A stretch of 64,000 bases of DNA from Humulus lupulus (GCF_963169125.1 NC_084794.1:111018358-111082357); one strand, 5' to 3'; counted from the first letter of the stretch, positions 11,646 to 23,905 are shown. Translations and numbers: made by a program. The notes: generated by a model from the letters alone, not told the origin.

Positions 11646-13023
11646 GATTTTTTCCAAACCGGTCGAGAAAGAAACTTTGTTCATCTATTTAGCAGTCATC
11701 GAGTATGCTGCTAGCGCTGTCCTGATCAAAGAGGAGGAACATGTTCAAAAAGTTGTGTATTATATAAGCAAGAGGCTAATAGGAGCAGAACTGCGATATC
11801 CGCCCATTGAGAAATTAGCCTATTGCTTGATTTTAGCCTCTAGAAATCTACGACCATACTTCCAAGCTCACCCCATCGTCGTACTCACCGACCAGCCACT
11901 ACGGCAAGTCCTACAAAAACCAGAGCCCGCTGGTCGATTGTTGAAATGGGCAGTTGAACTTGGACAGTTCGATATTTCTTACTCGCGACGAGCAGCTGTG
12001 AAGGGACAGGCTCTAGCAGACTTTGTCGCAGAACTTACTGGGCTCCAGGATACCGAGCCAATAGAAGAGCCTGAGCTCCAAAACCAAACTCCTTCCTGGA
12101 AGTTGTTCGTAGATGGCTCTTCCAACGAGCACAATGCTGGAGCAGGATTGATCTTAGTCATGCCTAAAGGACATCGATTCCACTGTGCAATCATATTCGA
12201 CTTCACATCTTCCCATAACAAAGCCGAATACGAAGCTCTACTTGCAGGATTAAGATTAGCCAAGGACATGGATATAAAGTCACTTGAAGTCCATAGTGAC
12301 TCCCAGTTAGTGGTTAATCAAATTATTGGAGAATATCAAGCCCGGGGTCTTAAGATGGTTGCTTATTTGAACAAAGGAAAGGACTTATTGGCACAGTTCG
12401 AAAAATATAGTCACCAGTAAGTACAGCGTGACCAGAACTCAAACACTGATGCTTTGCCCAAGTTAGCAAGCGTGAAGGATGCTGACACCTTGAATGTAGT
12501 ACTTGTTGAACGTTTGTCCGCACCGAGCATTCAAGCAGAAGAGTCTTCCTTGGTAATCCAAGCTACCGACACATGGATGACGCCCTTCATTGAATACTTA
12601 GAGCATGGATTGCTGCCAACTAGCAAAAACAAAGCAAGAACCCTCAAGAGACAGTTGGCTCGATTCATTCTAGTCAATGAAATTTTGTATAGGAGAGGGT
12701 ACTCAATGCCACTTCTAAGGTGTGTTTCAAAGGAAAAGGCCAAAGAATTAATGCGAGAAGTCCATGAAGATTTATGTGGAGACCACGCTGGGGGGCAGAG
12801 TTGATCAAAAAAGATCCTAAGGCAAGGATACTTCTGGCCAACGATGAATGAAGACTGTGTGGATTTTTTTCGGAAGTGTGATAAGTGCCAGAGGTTCTCC
12901 AAGGTACCACAAGTAGCCCCTAATGAGTTAAAACAGATGCAAAGCCCGCACCCATTCGCACTATGGGGAATAGATTTGATCGGGTCTTTACCCACGGGAA
13001 AAGACAACGTCAAGTATGTTGTA
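11646..13023 (+). pseudogene. pol: Tat-like pol: RNase H, second RNase H-like domain, integrase zinc finger
   Basis: Resumes after the solo LTR with SKPVEKETLFIYLAVIEYAA. RNase H spans about 11650-12030 (IEKLAYCLILASRNLRPYF; ILTDQP-type motif as VVLTDQPLRQVL). From about 12100 a second RNase H-like domain follows: LFVDGSSNEHNAGAG with the first catalytic Asp, then AEYEALLAGL (Glu) and EVHSDSQLVVNQI (Asp). This archaeal-type RNase H is the Tat hallmark. Stops break the frame at 12418 and 12802. The integrase HHCC finger is at about 12760-12900 (H-E-D, then CDKCQRFSK). A solo LTR enters within the integrase core at 13024, after KYVV. Confidence 0.85.
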
Positions 13024-15542
13024 TTTAATGCCCCAAATTTCCTAATAAGGTTTAGGACCTTGATTAGGAGGTCGGGAGGGGCATAATTGATTCATTATGT
13101 TATTAAATGATTATATTCATGTTTAGGTGTATTAAATATGCATGTGAACCCATTTTTGATTAATTGGGTGATTTTCATATTTTGGCCATTTCGGGCATAT
13201 TTGGCATATATGTGATATGTGTGTGGTTCTTTATTATTATTTGGTTATGACAGGGTTACCCAGCATGAGACGATCCTAGGAGGTAAGCTAGTGGGAAAGT
13301 CACAACGAGATTTATTCTTGACTCGAAGTGAGTCAAGGGGTATTTAGTGCATTACCGGGTTATTGGGTAATGGGAATAAGTGTTTGATGATAAATTGAGA
13401 GTTAGTAAGATCAGGGGGAAATTATGGAGGTTTTGACTATTTTGTCCCTGGGGGTGTTTTCGGGACCTCGAGCGTTAGGATTTTTTTGAGGCTACTTAAG
13501 CTTGAAGTAACCTTTTAAGAAATAAAAAGAACGTTCAGTAAGTTCTCTCTCCCTCAAAGTTCCATTTTCGTCTCCCGATCGCATTTTCGAAGGAAACTTG
13601 AGTTCTAGGACTCGGATTCAAGCGAGGATCGAGGAATAACGATCCTAGGAAAGATTAGAAGCTTATTAGTCGGAGGATTTAGTTGGGAAACAACTCAATC
13701 GAAGGTAATCCAAGTTTTAAGTTCTAAGTTTTTAAAGTTTTTAAGCTTGAATTGGACTTTGTGTTTTGATGAGTTTTTGATTGAATTGAGACTTGGGTTT
13801 TAATGATTTTGGATCATGGGGATGTTTGGGAACTTTTATTTTTGAGTTTGGAGATGTTTGGATAGGTTTTTGGAAGGTTTTAAAATGGTAGAAACGGGGT
13901 TTTAGGGCTGATTCGCGGTTGGGCCGCGACCCTGTTCTGGGAAGCTGCAGCCCAAGCTTGAAGAAGGAGGAGGAGGCTCTGCCAGGGGGGCAGGCCGCGG
14001 TCCTTAAGGAAAAAGTTGCCCAGATTTGTGTTTTTGTCATGGGAACGTAATTGTGAGGGCTTGGGATCAATCCTACTTCCTAGTTGAGTGGGATTCGACG
14101 TCCCGAAGGCTTGGGTTGGATTTGGAAGTATTTATTTACTCATTTTGGTGAGGTTTTATATTGTTGTTGTGACTAGGTTATCACTAGGGGCTTGGAACCA
14201 GGATCGTGCTTGTGGCTCATCTATTGGTAACCTGTGCTTGGACCAAAGGTAAGAAAACTGCACCCCATATGTGACATGCATGGTTATTCTTGATGCATGT
14301 TGGATGTTTAAATGTGATGCATGTGATGCAAGAGAAATATGTGGTTAGGGCATGCCATGAATGTTAAATATGAGATTGACCAGAGCTTGAATCTCTGTGT
14401 TTGTGCATGATCCTAATTATGCTAGAAATTGTTAAGTAAGCATGTTGATTGCCCTGTATTCGGATATTGGACATATGATATATGCCTTGTAGCATTGCTT
14501 ACTTGTGTGTGGCACTGACTGACTAGTCAGAATCGGCATTGGTCGCGTTTTACTAACCTAAGAGTCAGAAACGGCATAAGTGTTATGAACACAGAGCTGA
14601 TAAGAGATTAGATCTAATCGGCATTGAATGACTCATATGGGGTATTAATGCTAGACTGACCCTAAGTTCAATGAAAATTAAAAGCGCTTGACTAGCCAAA
14701 GGTTAGTTACTCAGAGCCAGGGCCAAAGGCCTAGATGACTGTTTTGTCGCATGGCTAAGGGAGCGGAATCCCACGTTAGTGACTCTGTGGTCACTCGGTA
14801 GGTTTATGTTGATGACTATTTTATCAGATACCTATAGCTATTGAAATGATCACTTATGTATTTAAAGGTACTGACCTCCTGATAGTGACTTGATGATTAG
14901 TCACTACAGACCCCTTGTTAGTGACTTGTAAATTAGTCACTCGTTTAAAGGTACAAACCCCCTGTTAGTGACTTGTTAATTAGTCACTCATTTAAAGGTA
15001 CAAACCCCCTGTTAGTGACTTGTTGATCAGTCACTCGTTCATTGTCTAAACTTATTTGCATGCGTGATTAAGGCTGTTATTGCTAGGCATGCACTTTATG
15101 ATTTGATGTCATGATATGACTGTTGATGAGCATATTGGGTTTTCTTGTTGGGCTTCGACTCATGGGTGCTATGCGGTGCAGGTAAAGGCAAAAGAAAGCT
15201 GGACCATCCTTGAGTTGGAGAGCTTAGGTGACGATGCGTACATATGTGGCTGCTCGACCGCCACGGTCGAGGGTTGAAAGAGGAACTAGGGTTACACCCT
15301 GTTTTTCCGCTTTGATCGGTTGGTTGTAAATATTTTATTGTAATGAACCTTTAAATTATATTTTTGGGATCCCAATGTATACAGTAAACGTTCTAATGAA
15401 ACGTTATATCTTAACCAAAATTTTTAATTCCTAAACCACTAATCATAATTAGTCTCACGATTATGGCCAAATGACTCAATTAACGAGTTTAGCACTGTTT
15501 AAAAGGCACACTGTAACGGTCCCTAGAGTTTAGGGCATTGCA
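13024..15542 (+). mobile_element. Solo LTR, Tekay-like family, plus orientation
   Basis: 2519 bp from TTTAATGCCCC (a G-to-T change from the usual TGTAATGCCCC) to GGGCATTGCA. Flanked by TTGTA (13019-13023) and CTGTA (15543-15547), one mismatch. It splits the Tat integrase, whose frame reads through when the insert is skipped. It shares the TTTTCTTG-TGGGCTT block and the GGTGCAGGTAAAGGCAAAAG stretch with the LTR pieces of the element at 58.8 kb. No coding sequence. Confidence 0.85.
14775..15035 (+). repeat. Tandem dyad-symmetric repeats in the solo LTR
   Basis: Five copies of AGTGACT-spacer-AGTCACT (the first as AGTGACT-spacer-GTCACT) at about 14775, 14884, 14920, 14967 and 15014. The last two gaps are both 47 bp, with ACAAACCCCCTGTT between copies, so the block is a tandem array of short inverted repeats. 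Confidence 0.8.
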
Positions 15543-16332
15543 CTGTAGTTGTTGTTGACTACTTCACAAAGTGGGCCGAAGCTGAGCTACTTGCAACAAT
15601 AATGACCAAGAAGGTGCTGGATTTTGTAGTCAAGAACATCGTGTGTCGCTATGGGTTTCAAAGAATGATTGTCTTAGATAACGACACAAAATTTGACAGT
15701 GATCTATTCATTGATTTTTTCGAAAGGCATGGGATTATCAAGAGTTTTTCTTTAGTAGCTCATCTGTAAGCAAGCAGACAAGTTGAAGCTGTCAAGAAAA
15801 CGTTACAGGATACCCTAAAGAAAAGGCTTGAAGAAGCGAAGGGGGCATGGCCAAAACAGTTACCTGAAGTCCTTTGGTCGCATAGAACTTCCCATTGAAC
15901 AACATAATGCCATACTCCATTTTCTTTGGCCTATGGATAAGAAGCCATGTTTCCAGTTGAATTAGATCCACCATCGCATAGAAGGTTGGCATACGATCAA
16001 AGTGTGAATTGTCAGTTATTGATGGAATCTTTGGAATTGGTCGATGAAAGGCGCGAGCAAGCTCAACTCCGAGTAGCAGCTTACTAGCAAAAGGTCACTC
16101 GGTATTTCAACTTTAAAGTACGCGAAAGAAAATTTAACGTGGAAGATTTGGTACTTAAAAGAGTTTTTCTTAACACCCGTGATCAAGCTACTAGAGTGCT
16201 TTGACCTAACTGGGAAGGTCTGTATCAAATTGAAGAAGTCCTCCAACCAGGCACCTATAAACGTGCTCGCTTAAATGGAGATCTCATTCTTCGCTATTGG
16301 AATGGAGAACACATGCGCAAGTATTATCAATA
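15543..16332 (+). pseudogene. pol: Tat-like integrase core and C-terminus
   Basis: Continues the frame from 13023 with VVVDYFTKWAEAE (first catalytic Asp of DDE), then RYGFQRMIVLDNDTKF (second Asp) and IKSFSLVAHL before a stop, where the usual glutamate motif would follow (here ASRQVEAVKKTL). Several stops follow but the same reading continues through WPKQLPEVLWSHRTSH, EAMFPVEL and VEDLVLKRVF to a C-terminal GEHMRKYYQ-stop at 16332. This is the pol end; no chromodomain, as expected for Tat. Confidence 0.85.
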
Positions 16333-16986
16333 AAACAGTTCTTTTTAAAGAATTGGCTTGTATTAATTTCACTTTTTACAAGTTTATGAACAAGGGTTAG
16401 TCAGTCTTATGACTAATCGCTTATAATTGTAAGATCAATTTTTGATCACTCATACAAACACGATTGCCCATTTATTATGAGAAATATAAGGAACTGTGCG
16501 CAGCCAGTTATTCTTGCCAATTATTGTATTTATTACAATTATTTGCTCATTACGTGTTTTGTTTTGCTATATAATCACTTTTTATAAGTATTTTTACGAG
16601 CCGTAATGTTCGAACAGGTCTTGGTCTTGGCAAGTGACCGAGGACCTTAAGCTCCTCAATCACTTGGGGGGGGGGGGGGGGCATGTAAGGTACTAAGCAA
16701 GCAAAGCATATCAATAGGCATATGTAAACACACGAGCAAAATAAGGGAAATCATACTACGGTACTTAGAGTATTTTTCAAAATTTTGTTAAATCAAAACA
16801 AAGTGATATGATAAGTTCGGTCATGCGAACAGATGTTGTAATAAAGTGTAAATATTATAATATCAAAAGTGAAATGTTTTACACCACGGGCAGTTGCTGC
16901 TCGGATGTAATTGTTTACTAAAAGGAAAGTTGCCTACCCAGCAAAAACTTGTCTTGGCATCACGAACCGTGGTTCGTGTGTCCTAG
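16333..16986 (+). other. Non-coding segment after pol, with a 16-G run
   Basis: No gene. A run of 16 guanines at 16666-16681 follows CACTT and so resembles the true polypurine tract at 20542-20556 (AACTTGGGGGGCAAA). A near-perfect palindrome CACGAACC-GT-GGTTCGTG lies at 16961-16978, just beyond the end of the antisense gene. Confidence 0.55.
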
Positions 16987-17663
16987 TTACAAATTAAAGT
17001 AAAATAAATAAAGTAATGAAGTAGTAGGAGCAACTGGAGGATCTTGCTAAGGCTCCTGGTCGACTGTAGTATCAGTACCCTCGTCAATGCCTTCGATACC
17101 TATGGCCAAAGACATCTTAGGGGATCCCTGAGCTATCTCCTCTTCCTCCAGGCGAGCAACGCACTTAGCCAGTTCAGCCTACTTCATACGCTCTGGTAAA
17201 TAGTCAAAGTTCGCCTCGCGATTGTTTTTCCAGAACATATAAAAGCAGTTAAACGTTGCTCCCCTGAACCTCTCCAGATCACTAGCGTTGGTTTCTTCGA
17301 GCAATTTAACTCACTCCTCCAACTCAGCAGTTTCTTTCCTGCTAATTTTCAGTTCATCTTGGAGATTGGAGGCTTCTTTGAAATTAATCACCGACGCCTC
17401 CTTATACTGTTCTTTGGATTCGATGACTTTGGTCAGGGTCTCCTTATGTTGCTTCAGCTCCTCGCCCAGCTTGACAATCTTCTCCTCAGCAGCTCTTAGC
17501 TGTTCGTCATTTCTCTCCTCGCCCGCCTTGAGCTGCTCGACATGTTTGGCCTCGGCCACTTTGAGCTGCTCACCAACTCTCCCTCAATAGCTTTAGTCTA
17601 TTTAGCGCATTCGGCAGCCATCGCCTTCGAGCGACACCAGCCAGTACTCAAGGTTAGAATTCC

Positions 17664-17747
17664 CTGTGATCAGAGAAAAGATAAAGTTGTTAATAGAAAT
17701 AAAAGGACAAGGTAAACAATTAAAGCACAACAAAAATGGTAACTTAC
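17664..17747 (-). other. Candidate intron in the antisense gene (84 nt)
   Basis: Minus strand: ACTCAGC|GTAAGTTACC donor and T-rich CTCTGATCACAG|GGAATTC acceptor, close to the plant consensus. The next exon leads into the coiled coil. Confidence 0.55.
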
Positions 17748-18163
17748 GCTGAGTACTTCGTTCAGCCCGCGACTGAAAATTTGGTCGACCTTCATGGAGC
17801 TAGTGTTGTTGATGGCTTCGATGCCTTGATAGCTTCTTCAACTTGTCATTGGCTGAATTGAAGGCTATGTTCATGATAGCCTCTCCTTGAGTATTTCCTG
17901 ATTGATCAGGAGGATTCTGTTCGACGGAAGCTGGTGGAGGAGTCGGGTTGACGGGAGCTGGTGGAGGAGTTTGGTCGATGGAAGATGGAGGAGGAGTTAT
18001 TTCCTTGGAAGGTACAGGTTCAGGAGGGTCCTCAGTCCTCACCCTTTTCTTGGAAGGGTTGCTGCTGCCTTCCCAGGGTGTCGTCTGCTTTCCTTCTTCC
18101 TCCTCGTAGAAGTAGTGGTTTTGGGTTGGCTGTACAAGTCAAATGCGTATTCGAAAGGCATGA

Positions 18164-18254
18164 CTGCATGATATAAACAAACGATCAGGCAATATAAATG
18201 GAGATACTTAATAAAGCAAGGAAATAAGAGTAAGAAAAATTCTAAGTAATATAC
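18164..18254 (-). other. Candidate intron in the antisense gene (91 nt)
   Basis: Minus strand: CTCAG|GTATATTAC donor and ATATCATGCAG|TCATGCC acceptor. The downstream exon reads PFEYAFDLYSQ and, after a frameshift, NHYFYEEEEGK. Confidence 0.5.
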
Positions 18255-18783
18255 CTGAGCTATTATTAACTGGTCGATACATTATTTATGGTACTACTGA
18301 TACAATCACTCTCTACTTCGAAGAAGTCTGGATTTAAACTACTGATTGTAAATTTAAAGTTGTTGTCCTCGGCGAATAAATGATAGGGAATGGGCAAACT
18401 GTCTAAGAGTGAGAAGTTAGTACCATTCTCATTAGAAGACTCGAGTATGGGCTCGGGGTGTTCTGGGAGTTTCTACTTGCCCTTCCCTTGTTGGGGCGGA
18501 ACTGCAGCAGCTCGTGGAATGCCAGAAGGTTCCTTGATGGTCACTCCTGTTGCCTGCCTTCCCGGGGGCTGTGACACATCTTGGTGCTGCTCGGGAATCT
18601 CTCCCCCAGTATCACTTCCTGCTGTAGATTCCCTCACATCCTGATAAGGTGTCAGAAGGCCAATCAGCCTTAAGTTGCTCTCCATGACCAACTCTTTGAC
18701 GCTTTTTTTGATGTCCGTCACGCTGGCCAAGGTAGCTTCCCTTATCTCCATCTCTCGAGTAGGGCCTGGTCGATACCATGGAC

Positions 18784-18859
18784 CTAAACAACACCAAAGT
18801 TACAAAGACGGTATAGAAAATCTAGAAGAAATTAAACGACTAGTGAATAAAAGATTTAC
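18784..18859 (-). other. Candidate intron in the antisense gene (76 nt)
   Basis: Minus strand: GGAG|GTAAATC at the 5' side and TGTTGTTTAG|GTCC at the 3' side. Joining the flanks keeps one frame from ADKLAFT into GPWYRPGPTREMEIREA. Confidence 0.55.
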
Positions 18860-19694
18860 CTCCTCAGGTGAAGGCAAGTTTATCAGCGACTAAATCTGTT
18901 GTAAGAAAGTACTCCTAGAAGTACCTCCCTACATTGGACTTGTGGGTGATGTCGCTTAGGAAGGTGCGGGCATATTCCTGTTGGTAGAAGTGGAAGAACC
19001 CCGTGTTGTTGTGGTTGGGGTTGGATTTGAGATCGAACAAGTAGTTGATCTCATGAGCTGTTGGTACTGGCTACTTCTTCTGGTTATAAAGGATATAGAG
19101 TGCAGATAGTACTCTATATCCATTTGGGGTAATTTGAAAAGGGGCGACCTCAAAATAATTGGCCACCCCCTGGAAGAATTCATGCAGAGGCAAGATTGCC
19201 CCTACCTCGATATGGTACCTCGACCAGGCACTGAAGGCGCCCCCAGGCACGTTTGCCCGCTGGTCGGGTGAAGGTTTGATGAGGGTTATCCTAGGAAGAC
19301 CGTACTCCTTGAGATAGTTTTTTACCATCCTAGCCGAAATAATGATAGGAGGAGCTACATACCATTCGACCTCTGGCCTAAGGTCATCGTAAGGTCAAGC
19401 TTTAGTTTGGATTTTGGGTGGTACAGTATTTACAGACTGTGGATTTGTAGAAGGCTCTTCGGTGCAAGGGGAAGATTGGTTAGATGAAGGGTTGGCTGTT
19501 TTCTTCTTTCTTTGAGCAATAGATTTTACGCGACCCATATTCGTTGAACTGGTCGGAGGTCTGTTTGTTTAGTTGTGTTGAGAAGGAGGAAGTTCTGAAA
19601 ATGGCAGTGACAGCAGCTCTTGATCCTCGAACAGTAGCGCGAGCAAGTCGTCGTCAATAGGCCTCTCACCTCCCCAAGGATCGTGCATGAAAAT

Positions 19695-20188
19695 CTGAGA
19701 ATAGAAAAGGGGAGATGAGAATCTACGACCAAAAGATAGAAGAAGTGGAAACATTGGGATAATGTTGCTCGTGTGTAAAAGTTAAGCTTTTATACGACCA
19801 GAAACATTCTAACGTAAACACTAAAAACATGCGAACAGTTTGGAAAAACGGATTAAAAAGCATAAGTGAAAAGTTTTTTCAGGGAAACTTTTCGACTCCG
19901 AAAATAGGCGGGAAAAACCCAGATTTTTCTGAATGCATAAAAATCGAATTTTTACTTCGATTTTGCATCCTAAATCAGTATTCCTAGTTCTCAAGCCAAT
20001 TCCTAAGGCTTATTTAGTGTTTTTTCAAATTTAAACTCCTATCTGATCATGTTACTACCTACAAGCTCGATTACCACAAAATTGTTTTTCCTCAAGAACA
20101 TTCAAAATCTCAAAGCACCGAATATAAGAAAACCAGAGAAGTGAACGTTACATGGTATATCAGAGACAAAGAAGATCAGGAAACTTAC
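19695..20188 (-). other. Candidate leader intron of the antisense gene (494 nt)
   Basis: Minus strand: TTCAA|GTAAGTTTCC donor and TTCTATTCTCAG|ATTTTC acceptor, the latter just 7 bases before the proposed start codon at 19688. It would link a non-coding leader exon to the coding exons. Confidence 0.45.
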
Positions 20189-20337
20189 TTGAATGGAATG
20201 TTGAAGTGAAGTCTCGAGTGTTGGTACAAGCGACTGAACAGACACACCATGGATCGCCCAAGTTTTTTCTTTCTTTGTTCTTCAGAGTTCTTGAGGAAAA
20301 GAAGAATGGTAAAAGGTAAAAAGTGAGGAGGGCAAGT

Positions 20338-20345
20338 TATTTATA
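20338..20345 (-). promoter_or_regulatory. Candidate TATA box for the antisense gene
   Basis: Read on the minus strand, CAG-TATAAATA-ACTTG, about 150 bases before the GTAAGT donor at 20188. This placement suits a promoter inside the element reading away from the 3' LTR. Confidence 0.4.
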
Positions 20346-20541
20346 CTGATCATGTCACTGTAAAAGAGGTAATGATGGGAGTGAATTTTCGAGACGTGGG
20401 GAAGCATGTTAGCCGTCAAAACATTTTTGGGAAACTGCAACGACATGATTAGTTACTTTTTTGAAAAGGTGCTGATAGGTGTGTCATGTCAGACGGAAGG
20501 TCAGTCGGTTAAGTTTACTTTATGCTGGTTGCAGTAAAATA

Positions 20542-20556
20542 AACTTGGGGGGCAAA
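20542..20556 (+). other. Polypurine tract of the Tat-like element
   Basis: AACTTGGGGGGCAAA directly before the 3' LTR start TGTTTACCC. Confidence 0.75.
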
Positions 20557-21161
20557 TGTTTACCCAAATATAGACTACCTGATGATGTGGCAGGATTGGC
20601 CTACACGTGGGATGCACGTGGAAATTTGAGTAAGTATGGTCTGTTCGATCATCGACCAGAAGAGAATTGACTCATCACACATCATAATTATGGGCGACCA
20701 GTCTGGTCGCATATTTTCACTTATTTCCTTCTCTATGTAATCTTACAGTTATGTATTAATTGTAATTTCCATTATTATTTAGATATGTCTGTATTAAATA
20801 TAATTAAGGCCCATTGGCCCATGTAGAACTCCTTGAGCCTATAAATACGAATCAAAAGGCTCAAGAGAGGGGACTTTTTTTTACTTTGGGAACTTCAGAA
20901 TTCTAAGAGAGAAATATAGTGTTTTTATCCACTATAATTGTATTCATCCAAAAGCTTGTGAAACTCATGAACCCTAGTTCATTGATCACAATTCTTGGAA
21001 TTATACATCAATAAGAACACTAAGTGGACGTAGGTTGTTACCATTTTATTGGGGTCGAACCACTATAAATATTTTGTGTCGTTTATCTTTTCATCTTGAT
21101 TTCATCTCATTTTCTATCATTTTATTTGACTCTGTGTCGTTGACAAAATCAAGGGTCAACA
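20557..21161 (+). repeat. Tat-like 3' LTR
   Basis: 605 bp from TGTTTACCC to GGTCAACA, with an intact TATAAATA at 20840-20847. It is followed by TCAAG, matching the duplication left of the 5' LTR. Confidence 0.9.
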
Positions 21162-21504
21162 TCAAGTAATAAATTTTTCTTTCTATTTATAGCCTTACAC
21201 TATTAACCTTACTTTGAAAAGTCTGTACTTTTTTATGTTTTCCTCTTCATCTTGAATATCTTGTTTCAAACTAAAGTTTCATGAACTTTAGTTGGATGTT
21301 CAAGGATCCAGATTTCATAGAATTCCCAAAATCTATTTCTAGATTCATGGTGTTTCAACCATTGTTTTCTGTAAAAAAAAAAAAAAAAACTTTTCATTAC
21401 ATACTAGTATGTGAATGAAATATAGTTAGAATGTGTTACACACCATTAACTAAACTTTATGTTTGTAACGGAGTAGTTACTAACTAACGCTCCAACTACA
21501 ATAA
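21162..21504 (-). pseudogene. pol: Copia internal fragment (decayed pol)
   Basis: Continuation of the copia interior between the Tat element and the next solo LTR. AT-rich, no usable frame; assigned by the matching target duplications on both sides. Contains an 18-A run near 21373. Confidence 0.5.
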
Positions 21505-23905
21505 TGTAACGCCCTGGATAACCAAGACCATTACACTGTGTGTTTATAAAGGTGCAAGACTTGCTAATCAAGTCATTTAATAAAAAACGTGTTATTGAAA
21601 CTATAGTTGAACTAGGGTTAAAAGATTTTGGTTTCAAAAACTGCATTTCTTATAATTAAACATTTTCTTTTTACATGGGATCCCAAAAATAATAAGTTAA
21701 AAAGTGTTTACAAATGATTCAAGATCTAAATGCAGAGAATGGCCTTACTAAGGCAAAATAGACAATTAAGCATATCTCGTCCTGTTCCACTCCTCGGCCA
21801 TGGTGGCCGAACAGCTGACTATGTACATTCAACCCCGCAGCTCTCCATCTCAGGATTGGTCCAACTTGCCTTTACCTGCACCACATAGCACCCGTGAGCC
21901 AAGGCCCAGCAAGAAAACTCAATAACCGAGCACAATCATTCAATAGACAATCAGATAACTCATATCGCATAAGCATGTACTCAACAGTTTAAGCATTCAT
22001 GTTAATCAAGTATTCATCATACCAAGTATATCAATTCATATCAATAACCAATCCACATATGATAACTAGGATTAATGCCCTTAGGCCGCACCCTCTATTT
22101 ATCCCACTGACTCCGACCCGCTTAAATCGAGCTCAGTTAATATTAAGCTGTCCTCGGCTACCAGTGGCTGAGCCGCGCCCTGTGCGCAAATATAATTTAC
22201 GGCACCCTTAGGCCGTATATCACATGTCCCATGGCGTAATACCATCTATGACATTATACAGTTAACAAGAGCACTTAGTCCCATCACAAACACATAATCG
22301 GGTGTAGTTTTCTTACCTTTAGGTTTGCTAGCTTTGATCGATTAATCCTCAAGCACGATCCCTCTCGAGCCCTAGCGCGCACCTAGTCACAACCAAAAAT
22401 CAAAATCATCACCAAACCTCAAGTTCAAAACCTAGCCTTGGAACCAATCCCGAGCCCTCGGGAAGCCCTAATTCCACCAAATAGGGTGGTGGAATCAAAC
22501 CTCGAACCCCCAGGCAAAAACCCTTGAAAATAATCCAAAAACCCTTTTATGGAAACAGGGTAGCACTACAACGCTCTTTGGAGGGCACTACAACGCTACA
22601 AACAGAACCAAAAACACCTCAGAACACTTGGCCTAGCGCTACAGCGCCCAAAGGCTAGCGCTGTAGCTCTAGTCACAGAACAGCACCCCTGCAATTTTTC
22701 CCTCCTTCGATTTTCCCGAGCCAAACCTTACCAAAACTTTTCCAAACTTCAACCAAACTTAAAAACAAGCTTATCACCATCCTCCACTCATCCCAGGCAT
22801 CCCAAATACACATAACCCAATCACATGCATCCCTAAACATAGAATTCACCATGGCTGGACCCAAAACTCAGAAGCTCAATAAAACCACAAAAATCACAAA
22901 GCTTAAGCTTGAGTTCCTTACCTCTGATGGATGAGCTTAACCTAGGTTGTGTCCCACTCTTGCTTAGCCTTCTCCTCCTCAAATCTTCAGCCTCAACTCC
23001 CTAGAATTCCCACAGGATTTTGCTTAGGAAAAACAAGCTCAACATCAATACTAGAAACTGAAAACTACCCTAAACCTTACCTCAAATGAATGGATTGCCC
23101 TTGCTAAATCCTTGCCAATTCTTCAGGCCAGACCATGGACTCTAGCCTCAAGCTTTTACTTTGACTTTCCCTGAGTTTCTGCTCCAAAGAAAACCCCAAG
23201 AATTGATGGAGAAGAGCCTAAACCAATGGAGAGAAAAACAAACTTCTGATTCCCTTTCTTTCCTTCCTTTCCTTTCTTTTCTTTCCTTTAGAATTCCAGT
23301 CCCTTCTACAAATTCCACTAAGTACAAAACCTTAGTAATACATATCCTTTATAATCCAAATGAACACAATACCCTCCCATAGTTTCCTAAGCCTTTTAAT
23401 CCACTTAGGGGCATTTTGGTCATTTCACCCAATTCCCGCTAATTCCTCGCGTGTCTCTAATATTTACCACTTACTTCCCGACACCTAACTAATCACCAAT
23501 TATATTCCTTAATGTCAAAGTTGACCCCAATATACTCTCCAAATTCCCATAAATACCCCCAGGCTCGCCCCGAGCCGGGTATAAATCCTCGCCGTGACTT
23601 TTTCGCTAAACCGCTCACTAGGATCGTCTCGAGTCACAGATTACAAATATATCCACATAATAATGTGGTCTCGAAAATTTATCACAAATATATACAATTA
23701 TGCCCTCAACGGACCAGAATTACGATTATGCCCTTCTAACCTAATCAGGGCCTACATGCATACTAATACACATAGTCATGCATCACAGTTATTCAAATAA
23801 TCGTATATCATGCGTTTAATCATTAAATCATATATAATCCAATTATGCCCTCCCAGCGTACTAATCAAGGCCCTTAAACCTTATTAGTAAATTTGGGTCG
23901 TTACA
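21505..23905 (-). mobile_element. Solo LTR, Tekay-like family, minus orientation
   Basis: 2401 bp from TGTAACGCCCTGG to GGGTCGTTACA, flanked by AATAA at 21500-21504 and 23906-23910. It is related to the LTRs at 34652 and 42018 (same ends, shared GGTGCAAGACTTGCTAATCA block) but clearly diverged. The exact duplication and absence of internal sequence mean a solo LTR formed by LTR-LTR recombination. Confidence 0.9.

Larger units (their letters stand above)
16987..19688 (-). pseudogene. Antisense spliced gene of the Tat element (gypsy-type-transposon-like domain plus coiled coil)
   Basis: Lies on the minus strand between pol and the 3' LTR. The likely start is the ATG at 19688 (MHDPWGGERPIDDD). 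The same frame runs through MGRVKSIAQRKKK (19538) to a block with LPLHEFFQGVANYFEVAPFQ then ITPNGYRVLSALYILY (about 19180-19075), which resembles the plant 'putative gypsy type transposon' domain (PF04195). After candidate introns come a Ser/Pro-rich part, a Pro-rich linker with repeated TPPPA/S, and an Ala/Glu/Lys coiled coil (17560-17311) before a stop at 16987. Internal stops near 19563, 19397, 19072 and 18862 show decay. Tat elements are known to carry extra antisense ORFs here; the function is unknown. Confidence 0.65.
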
